The notes below the pieces were generated by a model, which had not been told where the DNA came from, did not search any database, and saw only the letters and a list, made by a program, of their open reading frames with translations. The translations under genes were made by a program, and so were the position numbers. From UBA4744 sp963707435 (GTDB lineage Bacteria > Actinomycetota > Acidimicrobiia > Spongiisociales > UBA4744): 64,000 nt of DNA. This document shows positions 16,786 through 25,485 of the stretch, in pieces. The first letter of the stretch is position 1, and each line of letters begins with the position of its first letter. Location: positions 372,001 to 436,000 of the forward strand of contig CAVPPF010000007.1 in the NCBI GenBank assembly GCA_963707435.1, in the 5' to 3' direction.

Positions 16786-18012
16786 ATGACCTTGCGCGCA
16801 CCAAAAGGTACCGACGACCTGCTGCCGCCTGCCTCCCACACCTGGCGGCGGCTCCTGCTGTCCTGGGAGGATTGGGCAGCTCGATTCGGGTACGACCTGG
16901 TGCAAACCCCGATCTTCGAAGCGACCGAGGTGTTCGCCAGGGGTGTTGGTGAAGGAACCGAGGTCGTCGAGAAACAGATGTACACCTTCACGGACAAAGG
17001 GGGACGCTCCCTCACGCTCCGTCCGGAGGGCACCGCCCCGGTGGTGCGAGCCTTCCTGGAGGCCGGTGCCGACGGAGTCCTGAAAGGGGCATATTCGGGC
17101 CCGATGTTCCGATACGAGCGCCCCCAGGCCGGACGACGGCGGCAGTTCTATCAGGTCGGGGTTGAGTACCTGGGTCCCCGGGCGGCGGCAACCGACGCAG
17201 AAGTCATCGAGCTGGGGTACCGGTACCTGACCGATGCCGGTGTGCCCGGCTTGAGCGTGGAAGTCAACTCCATTGGGGATTCGGAATGCCGTCCTGCCTA
17301 CCTCGAGAAGCTCGCGGGCTATCTCGAGACCCGCCGCGACGTGCTCTGTGACGACAGTCTGCGACGCCTCGAGACAAACCCGATGCGGGTCCTCGATTGC
17401 AAGGTCTGCGCCCCGAAGCTCACCGATGCACCGTCGCCGGTCGACCACCTGTGCGAGGACTGCGCCGCGCATCACGACCAGGTACTCGCCACGCTCGGCC
17501 GGCTGGAGGTGCCGTTCCGGCGGGCCCCCAGGCTGGTCAGAGGGCTCGACTATTACGAGCGCACCGCCTTCGAGTATGTGGCGATGGATCTCGACGCAGC
17601 GCAGAATGCTGTGGGCGGCGGAGGCCGCTACGACGGGCTGGCCGAGTTGTTGGGCGGCAAACGGGTGCCCGGGGTTGGTTTCGCGCTCGGGTTGGAGCGA
17701 ATCGTGCTGGCACTGGGGGACGTGGACGAGCCCGGCCCGCTCGATCTCTATGTAGTCGTCGCCGCAGGCCGGCGCACCGATGCAGTGCGTCTGGTTTCCG
17801 AGCTTCGCCTCCTGGGGCTCCGGGTGGACCTCGACGCAGACGACCGATCGGTCAAGGCCCAGTTTCGGGCGGCCGATCGCCGGGGTGCATCGGGAGCACT
17901 CGTGATCGGCGATGAGTGGACCGACGGGCAGGTCGTCGCGAAGGACCTCACCACCGGTGCGCAAGTGGTCATACCGATTGAGGAGGTTGAAGCATGGGCA
18001 CGAGGGCTGTAG
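16786..18012 (+). CDS. hisS: Histidyl-tRNA synthetase
   Basis: The 408-residue class II synthetase charges tRNA-His. Motif 1 lies near PIFEATEVFARGVG, motif 2 is MFRYERPQAGRRRQF, the histidine-specific block is LVRGLDYYERTAFEY, and motif 3 is GVGFALGLERIVLAL; the anticodon-binding domain fills the last 100 residues. Length is near that of E. coli HisS. It starts one codon-free step after the MBL gene (TGA immediately followed by ATG) and overlaps aspS by 19 bases, the conserved hisS-aspS pair. Confidence 0.96.
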   Translation: MTLRAPKGTDDLLPPASHTWRRLLLSWEDWAARFGYDLVQTPIFEATEVFARGVGEGTEVVEKQMYTFTDKGGRSLTLRPEGTAPVVRAFLEAGADGVLKGAYSGPMFRYERPQAGRRRQFYQVGVEYLGPRAAATDAEVIELGYRYLTDAGVPGLSVEVNSIGDSECRPAYLEKLAGYLETRRDVLCDDSLRRLETNPMRVLDCKVCAPKLTDAPSPVDHLCEDCAAHHDQVLATLGRLEVPFRRAPRLVRGLDYYERTAFEYVAMDLDAAQNAVGGGGRYDGLAELLGGKRVPGVGFALGLERIVLALGDVDEPGPLDLYVVVAAGRRTDAVRLVSELRLLGLRVDLDADDRSVKAQFRAADRRGASGALVIGDEWTDGQVVAKDLTTGAQVVIPIEEVEAWARGL

Positions 18013-19787
18013 AGGGCGATCGGCCCTATCGGACTGCGTACGCCGCCGACCTTTCCGAGGCGAGGGCGGGCCAACGGGTGCGCCTGGCCGGTTGGGTGGC
18101 AAGACGCCGCGATCAGGGTGGTGTCTACTTCTTCGACCTCCGCGATGCTTCCGGAGTGGTGCAGGTGCTCATCGACCCGGCCGAGGTTCCGGATGCCCGT
18201 GATTTGAGGATGGAGTTCTGCATCACCGTGGAAGGCACGGTGCGGCTCCGCCCGGAGGGTATGGAGAACCCGGAAATGGCGACCGGTCGAGTTGAGCTCT
18301 CAGCCGATCACCTCGAGGTCCTGAGCCGGTCCGAGCCGCTTCCGTTCATCATCGACGATCGTGGCGAGGCGGACGAGCGGCTCCGCCTGGAGTACCGCTA
18401 CCTGGACCTCCGGCGACCGCGCATGGCGAAGAATCTCCGGGCCCGGTCCCTGGCGGCCGCGACCATGCGGAGCGTCCTGCACGAACGTGGCTTTCTGGAG
18501 GTGGAGACCCCGACGCTGATTCGCTCCACGCCGGAGGGCGCCCGCGACATGCTGGTACCGAGCAGGCTCCGGCGCGGCGACTTCTATGCGTTGCCACAAT
18601 CTCCGCAGCTCTTCAAACAGCTGCTCATGGTTGGTGGCGTCGACCGGTACTACCAGATCGCCCGGTGTTACCGCGACGAGGACTTCCGCAGCGACCGCCA
18701 GCTGGAGTTCACCCAGCTGGACGTCGAGGGATCGTTCTGGGGCCGGGAAGGGGTCTTCGAGACATTCGAAGCCGTCGTACGCGCCGTCGTCAAACGCCTG
18801 AGGGGCATCGACCTGGACCTGCCGTTCCCACGGCTGACCTACGCAGAAGCCATGCTCCGGTATGGGACGGACAAGCCGGACACCCGTTTCGGCATGCAGA
18901 TCGCCGATCTCTCCACCGTTTTCGCCCACACGGAGTTTCGCGCATTCTCCGCCACACTCGAAGCCGGGGGTGTGATTCGCGGGCTGAATGGCGGACACCG
19001 GGAGATGTCCCGGTCGCAGCTCGACGGGTTGGCCACCAGGGCGAAAGAGCTGGGCGCCAAAGGGCTGGTGTCTGCCTTCGTCGAGGATGGGGGAACGCTG
19101 CGGTCACCCACCGCCAAGTTTCTGTCGGAGGCGGAGACTGCGGCCATCATCGATCAGCTGGCCGGCCATCCCGGCGATCTCCTCCTCCTGGTCGCCGACA
19201 CGGCTCCGGTCGCCGCACAGGTTCTCGGGCAGTTTCGCCTCCAGCTCGGCAAACCTGCCGACCACGACGAGCTGAGCTTTCTCTGGGTGATCGACTTCCC
19301 CGTATTCGACGAGGTGGAGGGTGGAGGCCTGGCTCCCTCCCACCATCCGTTCACAGCTCCCGTCGACCTGATCGAGATGCGCGAACGGCCGCGAACGGCG
19401 ATCGCCAAGGCCTACGATCTCGTGTTGAACGGGAGCGAGCTGGGGTCCGGCTCCGTCAGGATCCACGATCCCGAGGTTCAGCGGGAGGTCTTCGAGATCC
19501 TCGGAATCTCGGCCGAGGAAGCCGAGCGTCGTTTCGGCTGGTTCATCAAAGCTCTGCGGTTCGGGACCCCTCCGCACGCCGGGTTCGCTCTCGGGGTAGA
19601 CCGCTTCCTGGCCATCCTGCAACAGGAGACGAGTATCCGCGATGTCATACCCTTCCCGAAGACCCAGACGGGCGTCGATCCGATGACCGGCTCGCCGACC
19701 GCAGTGGACGCAACTCAACTGGCCGAGCTGGGCATCGAGCTGCGGGTCGGCCTTGATCCGGAGGATCCGGATCCGGAAGATGGATGA
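17994..19787 (+). CDS. aspS: Aspartyl-tRNA synthetase
   Basis: The 597-residue bacterial-type AspRS has an N-terminal OB anticodon-binding domain (VRLAGWVARRRDQGGVYFFDLRD), class II motif 2 (RCYRDEDFRSDRQLEFTQLD), the bacterial GAD insertion in the middle and motif 3 (GFALGVDRFLAIL). Full length is normal. Whether it also charges tRNA-Asn for a Gat amidotransferase, as in many actinobacteria, cannot be read from the window. It overlaps hisS upstream by 19 bases and rarA downstream by 8. Confidence 0.96.
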   Translation: MGTRAVEGDRPYRTAYAADLSEARAGQRVRLAGWVARRRDQGGVYFFDLRDASGVVQVLIDPAEVPDARDLRMEFCITVEGTVRLRPEGMENPEMATGRVELSADHLEVLSRSEPLPFIIDDRGEADERLRLEYRYLDLRRPRMAKNLRARSLAAATMRSVLHERGFLEVETPTLIRSTPEGARDMLVPSRLRRGDFYALPQSPQLFKQLLMVGGVDRYYQIARCYRDEDFRSDRQLEFTQLDVEGSFWGREGVFETFEAVVRAVVKRLRGIDLDLPFPRLTYAEAMLRYGTDKPDTRFGMQIADLSTVFAHTEFRAFSATLEAGGVIRGLNGGHREMSRSQLDGLATRAKELGAKGLVSAFVEDGGTLRSPTAKFLSEAETAAIIDQLAGHPGDLLLLVADTAPVAAQVLGQFRLQLGKPADHDELSFLWVIDFPVFDEVEGGGLAPSHHPFTAPVDLIEMRERPRTAIAKAYDLVLNGSELGSGSVRIHDPEVQREVFEILGISAEEAERRFGWFIKALRFGTPPHAGFALGVDRFLAILQQETSIRDVIPFPKTQTGVDPMTGSPTAVDATQLAELGIELRVGLDPEDPDPEDG

Positions 19788-21114
19788 CCTGTTCGCCGCC
19801 CACCGCGAGGCCCGACAGGCGGAGATTGCGCCCCTCGCCACCCGCATGCGGCCGCAAACGCTCGATGAGATCGCCGGGCAGGCTCACCTCGTAGCGCCGG
19901 GGTCTGCGTTTCGCACCATGGTCGAAGCCGGCCGGCCGGTATCGATGATCCTGTGGGGACCGCCCGGCACCGGCAAGACCACGCTGGCCCGTCTGGTGGC
20001 CGCTCAATCGGAAGCTCACTTCGTTCAACTCTCGGCGACCTCCGCGGGTGTCAAGGATGTCCGCGACGTTCTTGCCGGAGCCCGCCGTCGGCTGGGTGAG
20101 GAAGATCGGCGCACCGTTCTCTTCCTCGACGAGATTCACCGATTCAGCAAGTCGCAGCAGGACGCGCTGCTCCCGGGGGTCGAGGATGGAACCCTGGTCC
20201 TGGTCGGAGCGACGACCGAGAACCCCTTCTTCGAGGTCAATTCGCCGCTCATCTCACGCTCGACGCTGTTTCGCCTGGAAGGACTCACCGTGGAAGATGT
20301 TGGCAGTCTCATCGACCGCGCACTTGCCGACCCGGTACGGGGTCTCGGGTCGTTCCAACTGTCTCTCGACGACCGGGCCCGCACGGCCCTCGCCGAGCGC
20401 TGTGGGGGAGATGCGCGCCTGGCACTGAACGCTCTCGAGATGGCGGCCTTTCTGGCCCGCTCCGCCGACGACGAGATCACCTTCGAACATGTTGAGGAAG
20501 CGCTGCAGCGGCGCATCGTCCGCTACGACAAAGCGGGGGACGAGCACTACGACGTGATATCCGCCTTCATCAAGAGTATGCGCGGCTCCGACCCCGACGC
20601 ATCGCTGTACTGGCTGCACACCATGATCGAGGCGGGCGAAGACCCGGAGTTCATCGTCAGAAGGATGATCGTGTTTGCCTCTGAGGACATCGGCTTGGCG
20701 GATTCGCAGGCGCTGGTCGTCACCGTGGCTTCCGGTCAAGCCCTGGCGTACGTTGGCCTCCCGGAGGCGGCATATGCCCTCAGCCAGGCGGCCCTGTACC
20801 TCGCCACCGCACCCAAGTCCGACTCGGTGAAGCGAGCCATGGGAGCCGCCCGGCAAGCGGTCGGGGAGGCGCACCAGGCCCGGGTGCCGATGCCTCTCCG
20901 CTCGAGTGGCTACCAGGGCGCGGCGCTGCTGGGTCACGGGGACGGATACCGGTACCCGCACGATTACCCGGAGCACCTGGTCGCCCAGCAGTACCTGCCG
21001 GACGAGTTGATCGGTTCGATCCTGTTCCGTCCCACCGGACAAGGCGACGAGGCAGACCTGCTCGAACGGGTACGAAGGTCGGACGAGGTGCTCGGGAAAC
21101 CGGCCCGGGACTGA
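19780..21114 (+). CDS. rarA: Replication-associated recombination ATPase RarA (MgsA)
   Basis: The 444-residue AAA+ protein is related to clamp-loader ATPases and works at stalled replication forks. Walker A is GPPGTGKTT near residues 58-66, Walker B is LFLDEIHRF, sensor 1 GATTENPFF, and the C-terminal tetramerisation part contains SLYWLHTMIEAGEDPEFIVRRM and GYRYPHDYPEHLV. I use ATG 19780, where the family N-terminus MDDLFAAHR begins; this overlaps aspS by 8 bases. Confidence 0.95.
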   Translation: MDDLFAAHREARQAEIAPLATRMRPQTLDEIAGQAHLVAPGSAFRTMVEAGRPVSMILWGPPGTGKTTLARLVAAQSEAHFVQLSATSAGVKDVRDVLAGARRRLGEEDRRTVLFLDEIHRFSKSQQDALLPGVEDGTLVLVGATTENPFFEVNSPLISRSTLFRLEGLTVEDVGSLIDRALADPVRGLGSFQLSLDDRARTALAERCGGDARLALNALEMAAFLARSADDEITFEHVEEALQRRIVRYDKAGDEHYDVISAFIKSMRGSDPDASLYWLHTMIEAGEDPEFIVRRMIVFASEDIGLADSQALVVTVASGQALAYVGLPEAAYALSQAALYLATAPKSDSVKRAMGAARQAVGEAHQARVPMPLRSSGYQGAALLGHGDGYRYPHDYPEHLVAQQYLPDELIGSILFRPTGQGDEADLLERVRRSDEVLGKPARD

Positions 21115-21131
21115 CGCGCCCTCCGGTTGGC

Positions 21132-21137
21132 TACGCT
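21132..21137 (+). promoter_or_regulatory. Candidate -10 box of the 64-residue membrane protein gene
   Basis: TACGCT ends 6 bases before ATG 21144, with no ribosome binding site between, so a leaderless mRNA is expected. Confidence 0.45.
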
Positions 21138-21143
21138 GTCTCC

Positions 21144-21338
21144 ATGTTCAAGCGCACGCTGTGGTTCCTGATCGGGGCAGCTGCCGGCGTCGGCGGGTCG
21201 GCCTGGGCGATGGCAATGGTCTCACGGGCCCGGGAAGCCCTGACGCCCGCCAATCTGCGCCGCACGGCGGTGCTTTCGGTTGCGGACGCTCTCGAAGGGG
21301 CAGGCAGCAGGTTGCGGTCTCCAAACGGTCAGGGCTGA
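21144..21338 (+). CDS. Small single-span membrane protein, unknown function
   Basis: The 64-residue product begins MFKRTLWFLIGAAAGVGGSA, one glycine/alanine-rich membrane helix, followed by a short basic amphipathic cytoplasmic part. I do not recognise a named family with confidence; small membrane proteins in the gap between rarA and alaS occur in other actinobacteria, so it is probably real. A TACGCT box stands 6 bases upstream of ATG and a separate box precedes alaS, so it has its own short transcription unit or reads into alaS. Confidence 0.65.
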   Translation: MFKRTLWFLIGAAAGVGGSAWAMAMVSRAREALTPANLRRTAVLSVADALEGAGSRLRSPNGQG

Positions 21339-21352
21339 GGCTCCCGGCCCAC

Positions 21353-21358
21353 TAACCT
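21353..21358 (+). promoter_or_regulatory. Candidate -10 box of alaS (leaderless)
   Basis: TAACCT ends 9 bases before ATG 21368 in the 29-base gap after the small membrane protein. There is no Shine-Dalgarno. Confidence 0.4.
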
Positions 21359-21367
21359 GTTGCTCCC

Positions 21368-22702
21368 ATGGATTCCAATCAGCTCCGATCGACCTTTCTG
21401 AAGTTCTTCGAAGCACGCTCTCACACCGTGCGGCCGTCTTCGTCGCTGATACCCGTCGACCCGACGCTGCTGCTGAACAACGCCGGCATGGTGCCGTTCA
21501 AGCCCTACTTCCTGGGCGAGGAACAGCCGCCCTGGTTGCGAGCCGTCTCGTCGCAGAAGTGTGTTCGAACCGTCGATATCGACATCATCGGGACCACCGC
21601 TCGCCACGCCAGCTTCTTCGAGATGCTCGGCAACTTCAGCTTCGGCGACTACTTCAAGGAAGACGCTATTCCGTGGGCCTACGAGCTGGTGACGGAGGCG
21701 TTCGGCATCGACCCCGAGTTCCTGTGGTTCACCGTTCACGAGACGGATGACGAGGCCGCCGAAATCTGGCTCGACAAGGTCGGCGTCGAGCCTCACCGGT
21801 TGCAGCGGCGCGGTCACGACAACTTCTGGCAGATGGGCGTGCCGGGACCCTGCGGACCCAGCTCGGAGATCTTCTTCGACCGTGGCTCCGCCTACGGGCC
21901 CGACGGGGGACCGGTCGTTGATGAGGAGCGGTTCGTCGAGATCTGGAATCTCGTGTTCATGCAGAACATCCAGGACGAGCCCTACCACGTCGTGGGAGAT
22001 CTCCCGGCGAAGAGCATCGACACGGGAATGGGCCTCGAGCGCATGGCCACCGTCATGCAAGGGGCAGCAACCATCTTTGATATCGACGTCGTGCGGCATG
22101 TCCTCGACACGGCCGCCCGATCGGCCGGAGTGGCCTACGGCGAAGACCCCATGGTGGACGTGTCGTTGCGGGTCCTGGCCGACCACGGACGGGCGATGAC
22201 GTTCCTCATCGGCGACGGCGTGGTCCCTTCGAACGACGGGCGCGGATACGTGCTCCGCCGCATCCTGCGCCGGGCCGTCCGGCACGCCTGGAGATTGGGC
22301 GGCGAAGGTTTGATCACGCCCAAACTGGTTCAGGCCACGGTCGACGTCATGAGCCCCGGGTATCCGGAATTGCTGGATCAGCAGGGCTTCATCACCGATG
22401 TTGTGACCCGGGAGGAGGCACGCTTCCGTCAGACGCTGCGGTCCGGGCACACCCTGCTCGAAACCGAACTGGAATCGATCGCCGAGGGTGAGCCCCTTTC
22501 CGGTGACACAACGTTCAAACTGCACGATACGTTTGGATTCCCGGTCGAACTGACCAAGGAAATCGCTGCGGAGCGCGGTGTGGAGATCGACCTGGGAGCG
22601 TTCGAGGCCGCCATGGATGAGCAGCGTAGGAAAGCCCGGGCTGCCTGGAAAGGTGGCGAGGACGCGGCGAGCTGCCGATGCCTACCGGATCCTGCTGGAT
22701 GA
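21368..22702 (+). CDS. alaS: Alanyl-tRNA synthetase, N-terminal part before a frameshift
   Basis: This frame encodes the class II aminoacylation core of AlaRS: NNAGMVPFKPYFLG, TARHASFFEMLGNFSFGDYF, PGPCGPSSEIFFDRG, IDTGMGLERMA and the tRNA-recognition helices up to KARAAWKGGED near residue 432. It then runs about a dozen unrelated codons to a TGA at 22700. The rest of AlaRS continues in the +1 frame (see next entry). Together the two parts would make a normal product of about 873 residues. Since alaS is essential and no second copy is visible, a sequencing error is the simplest reading, but a real frameshift is not excluded. Confidence 0.93.
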   Translation: MDSNQLRSTFLKFFEARSHTVRPSSSLIPVDPTLLLNNAGMVPFKPYFLGEEQPPWLRAVSSQKCVRTVDIDIIGTTARHASFFEMLGNFSFGDYFKEDAIPWAYELVTEAFGIDPEFLWFTVHETDDEAAEIWLDKVGVEPHRLQRRGHDNFWQMGVPGPCGPSSEIFFDRGSAYGPDGGPVVDEERFVEIWNLVFMQNIQDEPYHVVGDLPAKSIDTGMGLERMATVMQGAATIFDIDVVRHVLDTAARSAGVAYGEDPMVDVSLRVLADHGRAMTFLIGDGVVPSNDGRGYVLRRILRRAVRHAWRLGGEGLITPKLVQATVDVMSPGYPELLDQQGFITDVVTREEARFRQTLRSGHTLLETELESIAEGEPLSGDTTFKLHDTFGFPVELTKEIAAERGVEIDLGAFEAAMDEQRRKARAAWKGGEDAASCRCLPDPAG

Positions 22703-23990
22703 CATCGGCCCGACCGAGTTCCTCGGGTACACGCACGAGGCCAGCCAGAGCAGGGTGCTCTCGCTCCTCAGGGAGGGAGAGGTCATCGACCGCGCCGAGG
22801 AAGGCCAGGAGGTGGAGGTCTTCCTCGATCGGACGCCGTTCTACGCGGAGGCGGGTGGCCAGGTCGGCGATACCGGTCTGATCGAGACCGATACCGGCCG
22901 CCTCACGGTCAGGGACACCCAGGCCGGCGTACCCGGTCTCAACGGCCATCGCGCGGTGGTGGCAAGCGGCTTCGTGCAGGTCGGGCAAGACGCTCAGGCC
23001 AGGATCGATTCGCCGCGCCGGGAGGGCATCCGCAAGAGCCACACCGGAACGCACGTCCTGCACTGGGCCCTCCGCAAGGTCCTCGGTACCCACGTTCAGC
23101 AGGCCGGTTCGCTCGTCCAGAACGGTCGTTTGCGATTCGATTTCAGCCATTTTGGAGGCCTGGAGGAGGACGAATTCTCCGAGGTCGAGCGACTGGCGAA
23201 TGAACGGGTCATCGCCAACGCGGGCGTGCGAGCATTTGAAACCAGCAAAGACGAGGCGCAGGCGCTGGGAGCACTGGCCTTCTTCGGCGACAAGTACGGC
23301 GAGGTTGTGCGGGTCGTCGAGATCGGCGACTACTCGAAGGAGCTGTGCGGTGGCACGCATACTCCTTCGGTCGGCCAGGTTGGTCCGCTCGTAGTCATGG
23401 GCGAATCCTCCATCGGATCGAATCTCCGGCGCATCGAGGCCTACTCCGGCGAGCACGCCTACCAGTACCTGACCGGACTCCGGAGACGTTTGACCGACAC
23501 CGGCCACCTGTTGCGTGCCCAGCCCGACGAGGTGCCCGCCCGGGTCGCCGCCCTCATGAAGCGGGCCAAAGAGCTCGAAGAGGAACTGGCCGCAATCGGA
23601 CAACGATCGCGAGCAGAAGCAGCCGTCGAAATCGCCGCGAACGCCGGAACGATCGGCGAGGCCAAGTGGGCGGTAGCCGGCGTCGGTGAGATGCCGCCCG
23701 ACCAATTGCGGGTGCTCGCCCTGCAAGTCCGCGACCGCCTCGGTCGCAGTGTGGTCGTGCTCGGAAGCACCAATGAAGGCAAGGGTGCCCTGCTGGCTGC
23801 GGTGTCCGCCGACCTGGTTGCTGCCGGGTTGTCCGCAGCCGAAATCATTCTTCCCGCCGCCAGGATCCTCGGAGGGGGAGGCAGCCGGGATCCCGAGCTT
23901 GCGCAGGCCGGCGGGCCTCGCGGGGACCGGCTGGAGGAAGCTCTCGACGCTGCCAGGGAAGCCGCCGCAAGCGCCCTGACGGAGGTGTGA
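22665..23990 (+). CDS. alaS: Alanyl-tRNA synthetase, C-terminal part after a frameshift
   Basis: Homology to AlaRS resumes here in the +1 frame at about AADAYRILLDDIGPTEFLGY; the frame is open back to 22578, and the given start is only the approximate crossing point. It carries the editing domain that clears Ser- and Gly-tRNA-Ala, with the metal site HTGTH and CGGTH intact, and the C-terminal DHHA1 domain ending in the glycine-rich GGGGSRDPELAQAGG. No start codon with a ribosome binding site is evident for separate translation. One surplus base between 22661 and 22676 would explain the break. Confidence 0.92.
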   Translation, partial: RRAADAYRILLDDIGPTEFLGYTHEASQSRVLSLLREGEVIDRAEEGQEVEVFLDRTPFYAEAGGQVGDTGLIETDTGRLTVRDTQAGVPGLNGHRAVVASGFVQVGQDAQARIDSPRREGIRKSHTGTHVLHWALRKVLGTHVQQAGSLVQNGRLRFDFSHFGGLEEDEFSEVERLANERVIANAGVRAFETSKDEAQALGALAFFGDKYGEVVRVVEIGDYSKELCGGTHTPSVGQVGPLVVMGESSIGSNLRRIEAYSGEHAYQYLTGLRRRLTDTGHLLRAQPDEVPARVAALMKRAKELEEELAAIGQRSRAEAAVEIAANAGTIGEAKWAVAGVGEMPPDQLRVLALQVRDRLGRSVVVLGSTNEGKGALLAAVSADLVAAGLSAAEIILPAARILGGGGSRDPELAQAGGPRGDRLEEALDAAREAAASALTEV

Positions 23991-24400
23991 TTCTGGGTCG
24001 TGTCATGGGGCTCGATTACGGCACGCGACGCATCGGCGTTGCCCTCTCCGACGCATTGCAGCTGACCGCCCAGCCGTTCGCCGTCCTCGATACATCCTCG
24101 GGGCGGCTCCGGTCGGAACTGCTCGGCCTGGTGGAGGACAACGACGTCGAGTTGGTCGTCGTCGGACTTCCGGTCGGCCTGTCCGGCAGCGAAACCGAGT
24201 CGACCGCGGGAGCCCGGAAATTGGCCGCCCGGGTCGGGGAGATCACCGGGCTGCCGGTCGAGATGGCCGACGAACGTTTCACCACCCGGACCGCCGAGCA
24301 AGTCCTGATCGGTGCCAACGTGCGCAGGCAGCGGCGCAAGCAAGTCGTCGACAAGGTGGCCGCGGCGGTCATGCTGCAGCACTACCTGGACGGTCGCTGA
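23987..24400 (+). CDS. ruvX: Putative pre-16S rRNA nuclease RuvX (YqgF)
   Basis: The 137-residue RNase H-fold protein shows the catalytic Asp in VMGLDYGTRRIGVALSD, Glu in VVVGLPVGLSG and following helix, and Asp near the C-terminus in VVDKVAAAVMLQHYL. The family is implicated in 5'-end processing of 16S rRNA; older names call it a Holliday junction resolvase. GTG 23987 overlaps the alaS stop; ATG 24005 is a possible alternative. The alaS-ruvX-mltG-aroE order is well conserved in Actinobacteria. Confidence 0.93.
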   Translation: MILGRVMGLDYGTRRIGVALSDALQLTAQPFAVLDTSSGRLRSELLGLVEDNDVELVVVGLPVGLSGSETESTAGARKLAARVGEITGLPVEMADERFTTRTAEQVLIGANVRRQRRKQVVDKVAAAVMLQHYLDGR

Positions 24401-25485
24401 TGGTCGACGTTCCTCCCGAACCGCGAGGCGACGGTCTGCGGCGCGTCGGCGGCCTCGTGTTGCTGATCGTCATCCTCGGCGGCGCCTACCTGGGAGCCCG
24501 GGAGCTCGCCGACTGGGTCGGCGGGCTTGGTGGGATCTCCGACGTGACGGCACCGCCGGGTCTCGAGCCGGGACTGCCCGTCTCTGTGGAGATACCACCC
24601 GGCTCGGCCGCGCGTCAGATCGGAGTCCTTCTCGCCGAGGCGGGCGTTGTCGAGTCCGCCGGTCAGTTCGAGCTCGCCGTTCGCACGACCGAAACAGCAG
24701 AACGTCTCCAGGCAGGCCGCTACGACCTGGAGACCGGGATGGCGAACGACGTTGTCATCGACCTGTTGCTGCGCGGACCGATCATCGAGACCTTTCGCGT
24801 AACCGTACGCGAAGGCCTGTGGATCGGGGAGGTCCTCGACGAGATCGCCAGGCAGACCGATTTCGCCCGGACTGAACTGGAGCAGGCGCTGAGTACGGTG
24901 AACTCCTCACTGCTGCAGGGCCCCGCCTCCGACCCGATCTCTTGGGAAGGCCTGCTCTTCCCCGACACCTACGATTTCCCTCTCGACGCCGGGCCCGGGG
25001 ACGTTCTCCAGCGGCTCGCCGACACCATGCAACAACGGGTCGCGGCGATCGACTGGTCCGAACTGGAATCGCGCGGACTCACGGTCTACGACGGGATCAT
25101 CATTGCATCGCTGATCGAAGCAGAAGCGGGCGTCGACGCCGACCGGCCGCTGATCGCGAGTGTGGTCGTCAACCGACTCGAGGCACCGATGGTGCTGGGC
25201 ATCGACGCAACGGTGATCTACGCGCTGGGGGAGCGCGGCAAGTCGCTCACGGTTTCAGATCTCGACGTCGACTCACCGTACAACACCAGGAAGTTCCCCG
25301 GCCTCCCTCCGACCCCTATCGGCGGACCGGGGCGAGCTTCGCTCGAGGCAGCCGCATCCCCGGAAGACACCGACTTCCTCTACTACGTGCTGACCTCGGC
25401 AACCGGCGAGCATTCATTCACGGCCAGCTACGACGAGTTCCTCGCGTTCAAGCAGCAAGCCGTGGAGGACGGACTCATTCCCTGA
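24400..25485 (+). CDS. mltG: Endolytic murein transglycosylase MltG (YceG-like)
   Basis: The 361-residue membrane-anchored enzyme cuts nascent peptidoglycan strands. A cytoplasmic N-terminus is followed by one helix (GGLVLLIVILGGAYLGARE), a LysM-like region (PPGSAARQIGVLLAEAGVV) and the YceG catalytic domain with the Glu in IIASLIEAEAG and the C-terminal YNTRKFPGLPPTPIGGPG. Length is usual. Start overlaps the ruvX stop by one base, and its own stop does the same with aroE (TGATG). Confidence 0.95.
   Translation: MVDVPPEPRGDGLRRVGGLVLLIVILGGAYLGARELADWVGGLGGISDVTAPPGLEPGLPVSVEIPPGSAARQIGVLLAEAGVVESAGQFELAVRTTETAERLQAGRYDLETGMANDVVIDLLLRGPIIETFRVTVREGLWIGEVLDEIARQTDFARTELEQALSTVNSSLLQGPASDPISWEGLLFPDTYDFPLDAGPGDVLQRLADTMQQRVAAIDWSELESRGLTVYDGIIIASLIEAEAGVDADRPLIASVVVNRLEAPMVLGIDATVIYALGERGKSLTVSDLDVDSPYNTRKFPGLPPTPIGGPGRASLEAAASPEDTDFLYYVLTSATGEHSFTASYDEFLAFKQQAVEDGLIP

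Noticed and set aside
22640..22702. Programmed frameshift site in alaS
   Set aside because: No slippery run, internal Shine-Dalgarno or stop-proximal signal of known type was seen, so I do not claim programming.
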